The notes under the pieces are model-generated. The model saw nothing but the letters and a program-made list of their open reading frames with translations, did not search any database and was not told the origin of the DNA. From an uncultured Atopobium sp. (GTDB lineage Bacteria > Actinomycetota > Coriobacteriia > Coriobacteriales > Atopobiaceae): DNA of 64,000 nt. Of the stretch, positions 34,377-43,017 are shown piece by piece; position 1 is the stretch's first letter; each line of letters begins with the position of its first letter. Both the position numbers and the translations under genes were made by a program. The stretch lies in the NCBI GenBank assembly GCA_916715765.1, contig CAKAPG010000002.1, positions 62,001 to 126,000 on the forward strand, written 5' to 3'.

Positions 34377-35882
34377 TTGGCGCTCTTCAAGAAACATCAC
34401 TCAAATTCTCTTAAGAACCCTCCGGAAACTGAGGGTTCTTATAAAACTATTAAGCCCGATCCCGTTGGCACTCAAAGCTTTACCACCCGTATGGCGGCGT
34501 TCTTTGCGCTGACTGCCGTCATGACAGTATTGGTGCTTATTTCTGTTTTAGGTATTGTCTGGGAAAACCGTTTTACTGCTTATACCAGGGAGAACTTGCA
34601 GAATACCGTTGATAATACCGCGCTTAACATGTCTCAAGCATACGCGCGTGCAGACGGCTGGAACGCTGACGTACTGTCTATTGCGCGCCAAGCCTCATCG
34701 TCTAATCCCGATATTGGCATCCAGGTTTTAGACGTTTCTGGCGTGGTGCTGTATGACGACTCGGCGCCAAACGCACGTCGACCTGGTGTGAACAGTTCGC
34801 TCTCTGGTCCTCAGACAGGCGACGCTGTGGTGTATGCAGTTGTTCAAAACTTGCAAGGAGAAGCTGTAGGCAGCATCAGAATCTGGACGTTTGGTTCTGA
34901 GCCGTTCTTGACCCAGCGAGATATTGCATTCCGTAATGGCTCCTACCAGGCAATCAGTCTTGCTGCAGCTATTGCAATCTCACTGTCTGGATTGATTGGC
35001 ATTTTGGCTTCGCGCTCGCTTACCAAGCCTATGCGTCGCATTACCGAGACGGCTGTTCAGATTAGAAGCGGCAATCTTGCAGCTCGTTCAGGTATCCGTG
35101 GCGAGAATGAACTGGGGCGCCTGGGAGAAACCTTTGATGACATGGCGTCTTCACTCGAAAGAGACATTAAGCTTGAACGCCGTTTGACCAGCGATGTTGC
35201 GCACGAACTCAGAACTCCACTCATGGCAATTATGGCTACCGTCGAAGCAATTCAAGATGGCATCTTGCCTGCAGATGAAGAGCGCCTGGAAAACATTGTG
35301 TCTGAGAGTAGACGTCTTTCTCGCCTGGTAGATGCCATGCTCCACCTTTCAAGGCTTGAGAACGGAAAGACAAAGTTCAACCCAGAAAGCGTTAATGTGG
35401 TGGCAATGGTGGCAAGTATTGTTGCTGTGCAAGAGACGCTTTTCAAGGAGAATAATCGCACGCTAACCTTTGTGGATATGACGCCCGAGGGCAACTGTTT
35501 TGTTGATATTGATTCGGACTTGATCCGAGAAGCTCTGACTAATTTGCTGAGCAACGCCATCCGCTACACCGATGACGGTGGTCATGTTGTCATAACCGTT
35601 TCAATTGACGATACCGATGCGGTTATTTCCGTGTCTGATGACGGCATGGGAATTGCTCCTGAGGACATTCCACAGACCTTCTCGCGATTCTGGCGCGCAG
35701 AAGAGAGTCGTGAGCGTGCCTCAGGCGGCCTTGGCGTAGGCCTGGCAATCACAAAAGAGATTATGGACCGTCACAACGGCACCATCTCGGTAGAATCCGA
35801 GCTTGGAAAAGGCACGACCTTCTCACTGCATCTTCCGGTGCTTACCCAAAATAATATCTCTGTTACAGAAACGTTGTTGTAG
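34377..35882 (+). CDS. Membrane sensor histidine kinase
   Basis: 501 residues, starting at TTG (no better start nearby; ribosome site weak). Two membrane helices at about 42-64 and 188-210 enclose an extracellular sensor of roughly 120 residues. A HAMP segment follows (SLTKPMRRITETAVQIRSGN). The HisKA H box is DVAHELRTPLMAIM; N and G boxes are LTNLLSNAIRYT, SDDGMGI and GLGVGLAITKEIM. It pairs with the upstream PhoB-like regulator. The signal is unknown. Confidence 0.94.
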   Translation: MALFKKHHSNSLKNPPETEGSYKTIKPDPVGTQSFTTRMAAFFALTAVMTVLVLISVLGIVWENRFTAYTRENLQNTVDNTALNMSQAYARADGWNADVLSIARQASSSNPDIGIQVLDVSGVVLYDDSAPNARRPGVNSSLSGPQTGDAVVYAVVQNLQGEAVGSIRIWTFGSEPFLTQRDIAFRNGSYQAISLAAAIAISLSGLIGILASRSLTKPMRRITETAVQIRSGNLAARSGIRGENELGRLGETFDDMASSLERDIKLERRLTSDVAHELRTPLMAIMATVEAIQDGILPADEERLENIVSESRRLSRLVDAMLHLSRLENGKTKFNPESVNVVAMVASIVAVQETLFKENNRTLTFVDMTPEGNCFVDIDSDLIREALTNLLSNAIRYTDDGGHVVITVSIDDTDAVISVSDDGMGIAPEDIPQTFSRFWRAEESRERASGGLGVGLAITKEIMDRHNGTISVESELGKGTTFSLHLPVLTQNNISVTETLL

Positions 35883-35957
35883 GCCGATTTTTGGGCATTT
35901 TGCCGTACAATCAAAAGTCCTGCAATACAACGCGCTTTGCGCAGAAGTGAGGTCATT

Positions 35958-36854
35958 GTGGCTGGAGCTGAGCTTCGTCCCGATTCGCACGGTAAGGTCC
36001 GCGATATCTACGATTGTGGCGACAAACTTTTGATGGTTGCGAGCGATCGCATTAGTGCTTTTGACTTTATCCTCCCTGATGAGATTCCTTTTAAGGGAGA
36101 AATTCTGACGCGTATTAGCGCATTTTGGTTCAATCGCTTCAAGGATCTTCTGCCTAACCACATGATTTCTGTTCTGCCAGATCAGACTCCTGAGCAGTTT
36201 GCAGATTACACTGAGTACCTTGCTGGCCGCGCTATGCTGGTAAAGAAAGCACAGACTGTGCCAATTGAGTGCATCGTCCGTGGTTACCTTACTGGTTCTG
36301 GTAAGAAGACTTACGACCAGGACGGCACCGTCTGCGGCATTAAGCTGCCTGACGGTTTGACCGAGGCCTCAAAGATTCCTGAGCCAATCTTTACCCCTTC
36401 CACTAAGGCTGAGCTTGGCGATCATGACGAGAATATCTCGTTTGAGCGTTGCTGCGAGATTGTTGGCGAAGATGTTGCTACTCAGCTGAAGGAAGCTTCG
36501 CTTGCAATTTATAAGGCCGCCGCGGAATATGCTGCAACTCGTGGAATTATTATTGCGGATACCAAATTTGAGTTTGGTTTTATCGACGGAAAACTTACAC
36601 TTATTGATGAGTGCCTTACACCCGATTCGAGCCGTTTCTGGCCTGCTGAGGGTTATTCTGAGGGACACGTTCAGCCAAGCTACGACAAACAGTATGTACG
36701 CGATTGGCTGAAAGCCCACTGGGACATGCAAGGAGAGCCACCTCATCTTCCAGAAGAGGTTATTGAGGGCACGTCCGAGCGTTATCGTACGGCATTCCAG
36801 ATTATTACGGGAACTGAGTTTGTACCACTGAAGGAGACCAATGTCACTGCGTGA
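35958..36854 (+). CDS. purC: Phosphoribosylaminoimidazole-succinocarboxamide synthase
   Basis: 298 residues from GTG 35958 (GAGG 5 bases upstream). It has the long eukaryote/actinobacterial form of SAICAR synthase. Motifs: HGKVRDIYDCGDKLLMVASD (ATP loop), SDRISAFDFILPDEIP, CIVRGYLTGSGKKTY, FEFGFIDGKLTLIDECLTPDSSR split around the substrate site, and KQYVRDWL. It joins aspartate to CAIR in purine synthesis. The 3' end overlaps the next gene by 14 bases. Confidence 0.96.
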   Translation: MAGAELRPDSHGKVRDIYDCGDKLLMVASDRISAFDFILPDEIPFKGEILTRISAFWFNRFKDLLPNHMISVLPDQTPEQFADYTEYLAGRAMLVKKAQTVPIECIVRGYLTGSGKKTYDQDGTVCGIKLPDGLTEASKIPEPIFTPSTKAELGDHDENISFERCCEIVGEDVATQLKEASLAIYKAAAEYAATRGIIIADTKFEFGFIDGKLTLIDECLTPDSSRFWPAEGYSEGHVQPSYDKQYVRDWLKAHWDMQGEPPHLPEEVIEGTSERYRTAFQIITGTEFVPLKETNVTA

Positions 36855-37467
36855 CACCATTACAGGCGCAACCAAAGAAGCGCGTGAGGCTACCGCAAGC
36901 CTTTCAAAGAAAGAAACCTCCGAGGAGACTGAGCGTCCTTCGTATTCCGCTTTTGGTCGCAAATCTGCTGCTACTGCTAAACCAGTACGAGAGGCAGCTG
37001 CGTCTGTACGCGTAAGTGGCTCCGGCTCTGGCTCCAGTGCTCCAAAGAGCAAAGAGGAGAAGCGTGCTGCACGTGCTCGCCAGCGCGAGCGCGAGGATAT
37101 TCGTAGCCGCGGATTTGAGGCTATGCTGCGCGCGGATCCAGACTATCATCGTGCCGAGCGCGTTTGGTGGGTCTTCCTGGGCCTTGGTTTTGTTGCAACC
37201 ATCATTACACTGGTGCTTTCGTATATGGTTCCTGAGTCCAGGGATCTGAACACCGGCGTTGGTATGATTTCTGCCATTATGCTGGTCTTTGCTTACTTCT
37301 GCATCTTTGGTTCGGTTGTCTACAGCTTCTTTAAGATGCGTCCTCTTCGCAAGAAGATCGAGGCTAAGGTTGCTGGCATGACCGACAAGAAGCTCAACGA
37401 TTTCTACCTCGAGCGTCAGGCTGAGTACGACAGAAAGAGGGCTGAGCGCAAGGCTCGTCGCAAGTAG
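36841..37467 (+). CDS. Conserved-looking two-helix membrane protein, function unknown
   Basis: 208 residues. The N-terminal 110 residues are hydrophilic and basic with a Ser/Gly-rich stretch (VSGSGSGSSAPKSKEEKR). Two membrane helices at about 131-150 and 160-178 follow, then a basic tail (ERKARRK). No family recognised. The start lies within the last codons of purC, so expression is coupled. Confidence 0.6.
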   Translation: MSLRDTITGATKEAREATASLSKKETSEETERPSYSAFGRKSAATAKPVREAAASVRVSGSGSGSSAPKSKEEKRAARARQREREDIRSRGFEAMLRADPDYHRAERVWWVFLGLGFVATIITLVLSYMVPESRDLNTGVGMISAIMLVFAYFCIFGSVVYSFFKMRPLRKKIEAKVAGMTDKKLNDFYLERQAEYDRKRAERKARRK

Positions 37468-37546
37468 CAGCATCGCGCTGCTGCCGGCGCCGCAAGCGTT
37501 GGCGAGATTTGCGTATGCGAGCCTACGTGAGTAGAATATCCCACAT

Positions 37547-37619
37547 GCCTTCGTAGCTCAGGGGATAGAGCACCGCTCTCCTAAAGCGGGTGTCGGCCGT
37601 TCGAATCGGCCCGGGGGCA
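37547..37619 (+). tRNA. tRNA-Arg (CCT)
   Basis: Acceptor GCCTTCG/CGGGGGC (with G-T pairs), D-arm AGCTCAGGGGATAGAGC, anticodon loop CTCCTAA (CCT), T-loop GTTCGAATC and encoded CCA to 37622. Confidence 0.95.
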
Positions 37620-37630
37620 CCATTGATTTT

Positions 37631-37660
37631 AAACCGGCAGCTTTGCGCTGCCGGTTTTTC
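37631..37660 (+). terminator. Terminator after tRNA-Arg
   Basis: Perfect arms AAACCGGCAGC and GCTGCCGGTTT around TTTGC, then TT. Confidence 0.88.
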
Positions 37661-37881
37661 TTTGCTGCAGCGAGTTAGCGTCAAGCCTCGAGCTCGGCAT
37701 GCAAAATAGTGCGGTTTTGGCAGGTCTCGCTGGGGAATCGCCGTACTTCTGACCAAGAAAGCTGGACGCCAGACGGCCTCACTACCCGATATGCATCTCT
37801 ATGCATAAACTTCATCTAATATGCTGGAAAATGAATAGAGAAATATAAAAAATCTAACTATAGGTAAATTCCGCTTCTAGA
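37661..37881. other. Gene-free region left of the repeat element
   Basis: No coding potential seen. The left part is GC-richer with no recognised feature; 37789-37806 holds an ATGCAT-CTCT-ATGCAT dyad. The right part is AT-rich. Confidence 0.4.
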
Positions 37882-38014
37882 GAACACACCTATGACAGAT
37901 ATTCTGCACAATTGCGGGCATATTACACACCTAATGAAGATAATCTGCACGTTTGAGGTATTTTCAGTGTAATGTATACGTCTTTTTGACAGATTATCTG
38001 TCATAGGTGTGTTC
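37882..38014. repeat. 133-base element with 25-base terminal inverted repeats
   Basis: The first 25 bases (37882-37906) and the last 25 (37990-38014) are inverted copies with one mismatch. An imperfect direct copy (21 of 26 positions) of the left arm lies at 37925-37950, 41 bases on. The right arm contains the perfect palindrome TGACAGATTATCTGTCA (37987-38003). No coding sequence and no clear target duplication. It may be a MITE-like remnant or a multi-site operator. Confidence 0.7.
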
Positions 38015-38035
38015 AACCATTTTTCCTACAGCAAA

Positions 38036-38067
38036 AAGCCCTGCAACCAAACACGGTTGCAGGGCTT
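38036..38067 (-). terminator. Terminator of the pknB cluster
   Basis: On the minus strand, perfect arms AAGCCCTGCAACC and GGTTGCAGGGCTT around a 6-base loop, followed by TTT. Confidence 0.9.
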
Positions 38068-38124
38068 GAACGTACTAGTTGTGCTCATTGCGCGCTTGGA
38101 GCCGCACATTGCACGCCGCAGCGA

Positions 38125-40050
38125 TTACGCTGATGGGCGAGGTCCGCTAGAGACGCGGATGGTGATAGTAGCGCCAGCTGCAGCACTTGATGGCGTCTGG
38201 CCAATTACGTTTCCGGTTGCAACGTTGTCGTCATAGACCCAAACCGTGTTGACCTGGAAGCCCGCGTTCTCCAGCGTGGACTGGGCAGTTTCAAAGTCCT
38301 TACCAACAACGTTTGGAACAGAACCGCTCTGAGCGCCAGAAGAAACAACGATGGTTACCGTAGATCCCTTATCTGCCTTGCCATTAGCCGGAGACTGAGA
38401 GATGACGCGGCCCTCTGGAACGCTTGACGAAGGTTGCTGCTGAGTGTCTACCTTGAAGCCTGAATCTTTCAAGACATCGGACGCACGCTCGGCAGTCATT
38501 TCAGTGACGTCTGGAACATCTGTCTTACCCTTGCCCGAAGACAGGTGATAGGTGATAGTGTCACCAGCCTTAGCATCGCTACCTGCGGCTGGTTCTTGTG
38601 TTGCAACATAACCAACGGTTACGTCGTCCGACTCAACCGAGTCACCATTTCTTGCTTTGAGGCCAACGGCAGCAAGAGCAGACTCAGCCTCTGATGGACT
38701 CTTGTTGGTAAGATCAGGTACTTTAACTGCGGCAGCAGGTTTAGCTCCCTTAGAAATGACAAGGTTAACCGCGGTTCCCTCAGGAGCCTGCCTGTTAGCG
38801 CTTGGTGTTTGGTCGATGACCTGGCCTTCTGGAGCAGAATCGCTGTAGCTTTCTGTAACAGTTCCCAGCTTAAAGTGGCTACCAGACGCATTTAGTGCCT
38901 GAGTTGCCTGGTCTTTTGTCTGACCAACAAACTGTGGAACCAGATACTGCTGGGAGGAGTTGCCGAGCATCTGCGCAATAGCAAAGCCGGCAAGAGCCAG
39001 GACAACCAAAGCGCCTAAAACGCCGAGAATAACGTTGCGCTTGTGACGCTTATTCTCGCGCTTGTCCAGTTCATCGGCCTCTTCACGAGAATGGACGCGG
39101 TTCAAGCGACCAGTGTCGCCACCGCGCGTAATGTAGGTGTTGGAACCGTCGATGCCGCGACGATCCAACCTGGAAGTTGGCTGAGGTGGCGTCACAATGC
39201 GGGGGCTTACGGTGGTGTTGCTTGGAATAGTGGCGCGGCCAGCAATGAAATCGCGCAGCGCACGAGCAAGCTCGTCAGCGCTCTGATAGCGGTCAGCTGG
39301 GTTTTTCTCCATGCAACGAAGAATGATTGCCTCAAGAGCAGGGTCAACGTTAGGGTTGATCAGCGATGGTGGCTGAGGAGCCTCGTTGACCTGCTTCATA
39401 GCAACGCTAATAGCATCGTCGCCAGCAAAAGGTACGCGACCAGTAGCAGCCTCGTACATGACAATACCCAGGGAATAGATATCGGTGGTTGGTCCCAAAG
39501 GCTTGCCGGTACTTTGCTCTGGAGAAACGTAATGAGCGGTGCCAAGAACAGAGTTATCGGTGGTTAGACTGCTGTTCTTTGCGCGAGCAATACCAAAGTC
39601 CATGACCTTGATGTTGCCATCTGGCTGGACCATGATGTTCTGTGGTTTGATGTCACGGTGAATGATGTCGTGACGGTGTGCTACAGACAGCGCCTGAGCA
39701 ATCTGAGAGCCAATCTGAGCCACCTTACGGGAATCAAGGGCTCCATGCTTGCGGATGCCGCTCTTAAGGTCTGTACCGCGCAGATACTCCATGACAATGT
39801 AGTAGGACTCGCCGTCCTTGCCCCAGTCATAGACCGAGACAATATATGGACTGGAGAGTGCTGCTGCAGCCTGAGCTTCCTGCTTAAAACGGGCAGCAAA
39901 GGACGGGTCATTTGCGTACTGAGGCAGCATCATCTTGATGGCAACAGTACGACCAAGAACCTGGTCCTGTCCGCGGTAAACGGTGGCCATTCCACCGGTA
40001 CCAATTTTGTCTTGAACCTGGTAACGCCCACCGAGCATTCTACCTGGCAT
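38125..40050 (-). CDS. pknB: PASTA-domain Ser/Thr protein kinase (PknB/Stk1 type)
   Basis: 641 residues. The kinase domain (1-275) has the glycine loop IGTGGMATVYRG, VAIKMM lysine, HRDIKPQNIM catalytic loop, DFGIA and SPEQ. A juxtamembrane linker is followed by one membrane helix (VILGVLGALVVLALAGFAIA) and four extracellular PASTA repeats (starts near VPQFVGQTKDQA, VPDLTNKSPSEA, VPDVTEMTAERA, VPNVVGKDFETA), which bind lipid II or muropeptides in PknB relatives. It is the last gene of the cell-wall cluster, 100 bases after the SEDS-PBP fusion. Confidence 0.96.
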   Translation of the reverse strand: MPGRMLGGRYQVQDKIGTGGMATVYRGQDQVLGRTVAIKMMLPQYANDPSFAARFKQEAQAAAALSSPYIVSVYDWGKDGESYYIVMEYLRGTDLKSGIRKHGALDSRKVAQIGSQIAQALSVAHRHDIIHRDIKPQNIMVQPDGNIKVMDFGIARAKNSSLTTDNSVLGTAHYVSPEQSTGKPLGPTTDIYSLGIVMYEAATGRVPFAGDDAISVAMKQVNEAPQPPSLINPNVDPALEAIILRCMEKNPADRYQSADELARALRDFIAGRATIPSNTTVSPRIVTPPQPTSRLDRRGIDGSNTYITRGGDTGRLNRVHSREEADELDKRENKRHKRNVILGVLGALVVLALAGFAIAQMLGNSSQQYLVPQFVGQTKDQATQALNASGSHFKLGTVTESYSDSAPEGQVIDQTPSANRQAPEGTAVNLVISKGAKPAAAVKVPDLTNKSPSEAESALAAVGLKARNGDSVESDDVTVGYVATQEPAAGSDAKAGDTITYHLSSGKGKTDVPDVTEMTAERASDVLKDSGFKVDTQQQPSSSVPEGRVISQSPANGKADKGSTVTIVVSSGAQSGSVPNVVGKDFETAQSTLENAGFQVNTVWVYDDNVATGNVIGQTPSSAAAGATITIRVSSGPRPSA

Positions 40051-40076
40051 AACTCAACTCCTATCAAGCGTGCGAT

Positions 40077-40085
40077 TTTCTCGCC
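40077..40085 (+). repeat. Intergenic copy of the TTTCTCGCC word
   Basis: TTTCTCGCC between the SEDS-PBP fusion and pknB, outside coding sequence. Other intergenic copies are at 29046-29054 (or within the small ORF there) and 63407-63415. See the finding on this word. Confidence 0.5.
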
Positions 40086-40150
40086 ACGTCACTTACTATC
40101 TTAGAACACACCCAACTACTTGGGGAGAAGACCGTGCGATGTTTTGAGTG

Positions 40151-43015
40151 CTACGAAGCAGCACCCAAAGCTTGGATATTCAGGCACTGCGCAAGAACAC
40201 GGCCGCCAACCTGAGCGCCGTAACCCAAAACGTTCTCGCCGTTGCCTTCGATGACAACAGAAACAACAAGGGTTGGGTGGTCGTAAGGCGCAAAACCGAT
40301 GAAGAACGAGTTAAAGTTACCGTTCTCGACGTCTGCCGTACCTGTTTTACCTGCAATCTTGACACCCGGAACGCGCGCTCCCATACCGGTGCCGGATTCA
40401 ACAACGCCCAGCATTGCTTCACGAACCTGTGCGGCGGTATCTGCAGATACGGCCTGGCCAAGCGATTTTGGTGACGTTGTAGAAACAACAGCTCCCTCTG
40501 GTGAGAGAACGCGATCAACAATGTAAGGGTTCATGACTACGCCGCCATTAGCAATTGCAGCTGCTACAACAGCGTTTTGCATGACGGTAGTCTGAGGACC
40601 TGCAGGACTTGCGTGCTCTCCAACAGGAAGGCCGCAAGCTGCCCAGCCAAGCTCCCAAGTGGTCATCTCGGCAGGATTTGGCATCAGCGATGGAGTTGTG
40701 GAGAAGTCCTGACCAAGTGCGGTGCCATAACCAAAGGCACGTGCATAGCTGACCAGGTTGTCTGCGCCAAGTGCAACGCCAAGCTGCGCCAACGCCGTGT
40801 TAGAAGAGCGAGCAAATGCCTCACGCAGAGGAATGGTGCCCATGTCCTCGTTGGCGTAGTTGTGGATGGTGCCGCCACCAAGCTCCATAGTTCCTGGAGC
40901 GGAATATGTGGTGTCCAGCGTGGTGGTATGCGTATCAATACCAGCAGAAAGTGTAATGGTCTTGAACGATGAACCAGGGGAGTAGAGCGCCTGGGTAGTT
41001 CTGTCGACTAGCTGACTACCAGAGCCGGATTCGATAATGGTGCCCAGTTCAGCATGGGTATATGAAGGGCTAGAAGCCTTTGCAAGTACAGCTCCAGTAG
41101 CTGGGTCCATGACAACAATAGAGCCCGAGTAGCCCTGGAGCGCAGCTTCTGCCACGGCCTGCATCTGAGAGTTGATGGTCAGAACAACGCTTGAACCAGC
41201 GGTATTGACGCCAGCCATCGAGTACAGAGCACTTCTCCAGTCGGAATGATCTGCATGGCCGGTGAGTGTCTCGTTCATGGAGGACTCAATACCTGCAGTT
41301 CCGTACTGAGTAGAGATGTAGCCAACGGTGTGAGAAGCCATACCGTCGTGTGGATAGTTGCGCACGTAGGTGCCGTCGTCTTGCTTGACGCTCTCTGCCA
41401 GGGTGACGCCGTCAGAAGTTATGATGGCGCCGCGCTGAACGTACGCACTCCTAGCAATGGTGTGGTTGTTGGTAGGAAGCGCCTGAAGTCTAGGAGCGTC
41501 AATCACCATCAAGAAGGTCAAATTGCCGAGAAGAACGGTGAAGAAGAGGGTAAATACGGTAACCAAATTGGTTAGACGTTTTCCGAGAGCAACACGTCCT
41601 AGAACACCAGATTCTTCAGACTGCAGACCAAAGCCTCCTCGGATGTGGCTGCCATGCAGAACAGAAGAGGCGTGAGCTCCACCGGAAGAAATTTCAAGTC
41701 TTTGTGAATCAAGCACTTTTTTACTTGGCTCAAGTTCAGTCTCGCGACCAGTTCCCTCATCACCTGCTCTGAGCAGCAGGGCAACAATGATAAAGCTGGA
41801 AAGAAGAGAGCTGCCGCCCTGGCTCATAAAGGGCAAGGTAACGCCAGTTAGAGGCATCAGCTTAGTAACGCCTGCAACAATAAGGAAGGTCTGAAATGCC
41901 AGAACACTGGTAAGACCAGCTGCTGCAAAGGCAGATGAATCGGATTTTGCTCGAGCGGCTGTTGCAAGGCCACGAACGGTGAGGAGTAGGAACAAGGTAA
42001 TGATTGCTGCTCCGCCAAAGAGGCCCAGCTCTTCAGCAATGGCCGAGAAAATAAAGTCAGACTCAACAATAGGGATCAGCGTAGGCATTCCCTTATCAAT
42101 TCCGGTGCCAGCAAGACCTCCATCTGCGATGGAATAGAGGGACTGGACAATTTGGTAGCCGTCTCCAGCGGGATCTTTGAACGGATCAAGCCAAATGTTG
42201 ACACGAGTCTGGACGTGGCCAAAGAAGTGATACAGCACCACGCCGCCAATGGCCAAGAGCGCAATACTGACAAAAACGTAGCTAGCGCGACCTGTTGCTA
42301 CATAGAGCATGATGACAAAGAACACGAAGAAGAGCAGAGCGCTACCAAGGTCGCGTTCAAAAATAACAACAATCAGGCTGATGCCCCACATAACAAACAA
42401 GGGCAGCAGCATTTTGAAGCGAGGAATGCGGAAAGGTCCAAAAGAGCGCATGGAGACTGATAGGGCTTCTCGATTCAGTGCAAGATAAAACGCCAGGAAG
42501 AGCGTAATGGCAATCTTTGCAAGCTCGCCAGGCTGGAAGGTGAATGCGCCAAAAGAAATCCAGAGTTTTGCGCCGTAGCGGTCCTGGCCAATAACAATTG
42601 GCAGAAGAAGCAGTATGACGCCGAGAATACCAATGGAGTATTTGTAGCGTGCTAACGCGTCAAGGTTTCTAATGACCGCTAGTACCACAATCATCACAAC
42701 AACAGAGATAAAGAGCCAAATCGTTTGGTTGACTGCAAGATTTGGCGCAAGTCTGGTGACCATGGTGATGCCAATTCCCGAAAGCACAAACACAATGGGG
42801 AGAATGGCGGGGTCTGCTGCGGGAGCAAGGAACCTAATGGCAATGTGAGCCACGGTAAATGCTGCAAAGAGACCAATAGGAACGGCCATGGTCTCAAGGC
42901 TGAGCGTTGAGCGAGCAGTAATCATGTACATGGCGTACAGAAGAAATACAGGGATTGCTCCTACAAACAGTAAGAAAAGCTCTGTATTACGCCTTAGACC
43001 GCCTGCTTTTTCCAT
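40151..43015 (-). CDS. SEDS glycosyltransferase fused to class B penicillin-binding protein
   Basis: 954 residues. Residues 1-420 are a SEDS (RodA/FtsW) polymerase: LWISFGAFTFQPGELAK, WLDP at 275-278 with the presumed catalytic Asp277, QSLYSIADGGLAGTG and FIFSAIAEELGLFGG. A hydrophilic linker (about 420-480) leads to a membrane anchor (483-505) and a transpeptidase domain with SxxK at 682-685 (SSFK), SxN at 737-739 (SSN) and KTG at 890-892. In mycobacteria the same position holds separate rodA and pbpA genes. The protein should polymerise and crosslink peptidoglycan in one chain. The frame is continuous; no stop or frameshift at the junction. Confidence 0.95.
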   Translation of the reverse strand: MEKAGGLRRNTELFLLFVGAIPVFLLYAMYMITARSTLSLETMAVPIGLFAAFTVAHIAIRFLAPAADPAILPIVFVLSGIGITMVTRLAPNLAVNQTIWLFISVVVMIVVLAVIRNLDALARYKYSIGILGVILLLLPIVIGQDRYGAKLWISFGAFTFQPGELAKIAITLFLAFYLALNREALSVSMRSFGPFRIPRFKMLLPLFVMWGISLIVVIFERDLGSALLFFVFFVIMLYVATGRASYVFVSIALLAIGGVVLYHFFGHVQTRVNIWLDPFKDPAGDGYQIVQSLYSIADGGLAGTGIDKGMPTLIPIVESDFIFSAIAEELGLFGGAAIITLFLLLTVRGLATAARAKSDSSAFAAAGLTSVLAFQTFLIVAGVTKLMPLTGVTLPFMSQGGSSLLSSFIIVALLLRAGDEGTGRETELEPSKKVLDSQRLEISSGGAHASSVLHGSHIRGGFGLQSEESGVLGRVALGKRLTNLVTVFTLFFTVLLGNLTFLMVIDAPRLQALPTNNHTIARSAYVQRGAIITSDGVTLAESVKQDDGTYVRNYPHDGMASHTVGYISTQYGTAGIESSMNETLTGHADHSDWRSALYSMAGVNTAGSSVVLTINSQMQAVAEAALQGYSGSIVVMDPATGAVLAKASSPSYTHAELGTIIESGSGSQLVDRTTQALYSPGSSFKTITLSAGIDTHTTTLDTTYSAPGTMELGGGTIHNYANEDMGTIPLREAFARSSNTALAQLGVALGADNLVSYARAFGYGTALGQDFSTTPSLMPNPAEMTTWELGWAACGLPVGEHASPAGPQTTVMQNAVVAAAIANGGVVMNPYIVDRVLSPEGAVVSTTSPKSLGQAVSADTAAQVREAMLGVVESGTGMGARVPGVKIAGKTGTADVENGNFNSFFIGFAPYDHPTLVVSVVIEGNGENVLGYGAQVGGRVLAQCLNIQALGAAS

Positions 43016-43017
43016 TC

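Noticed and set aside
37523..37756. A 77-codon minus-strand frame over the tRNA-Arg gene
   Set aside because: It runs through a tRNA and its terminator; no independent support.
37882..38014. CRISPR array
   Set aside because: Only two imperfect direct copies and one inverted copy are present, without regular spacers or cas genes.
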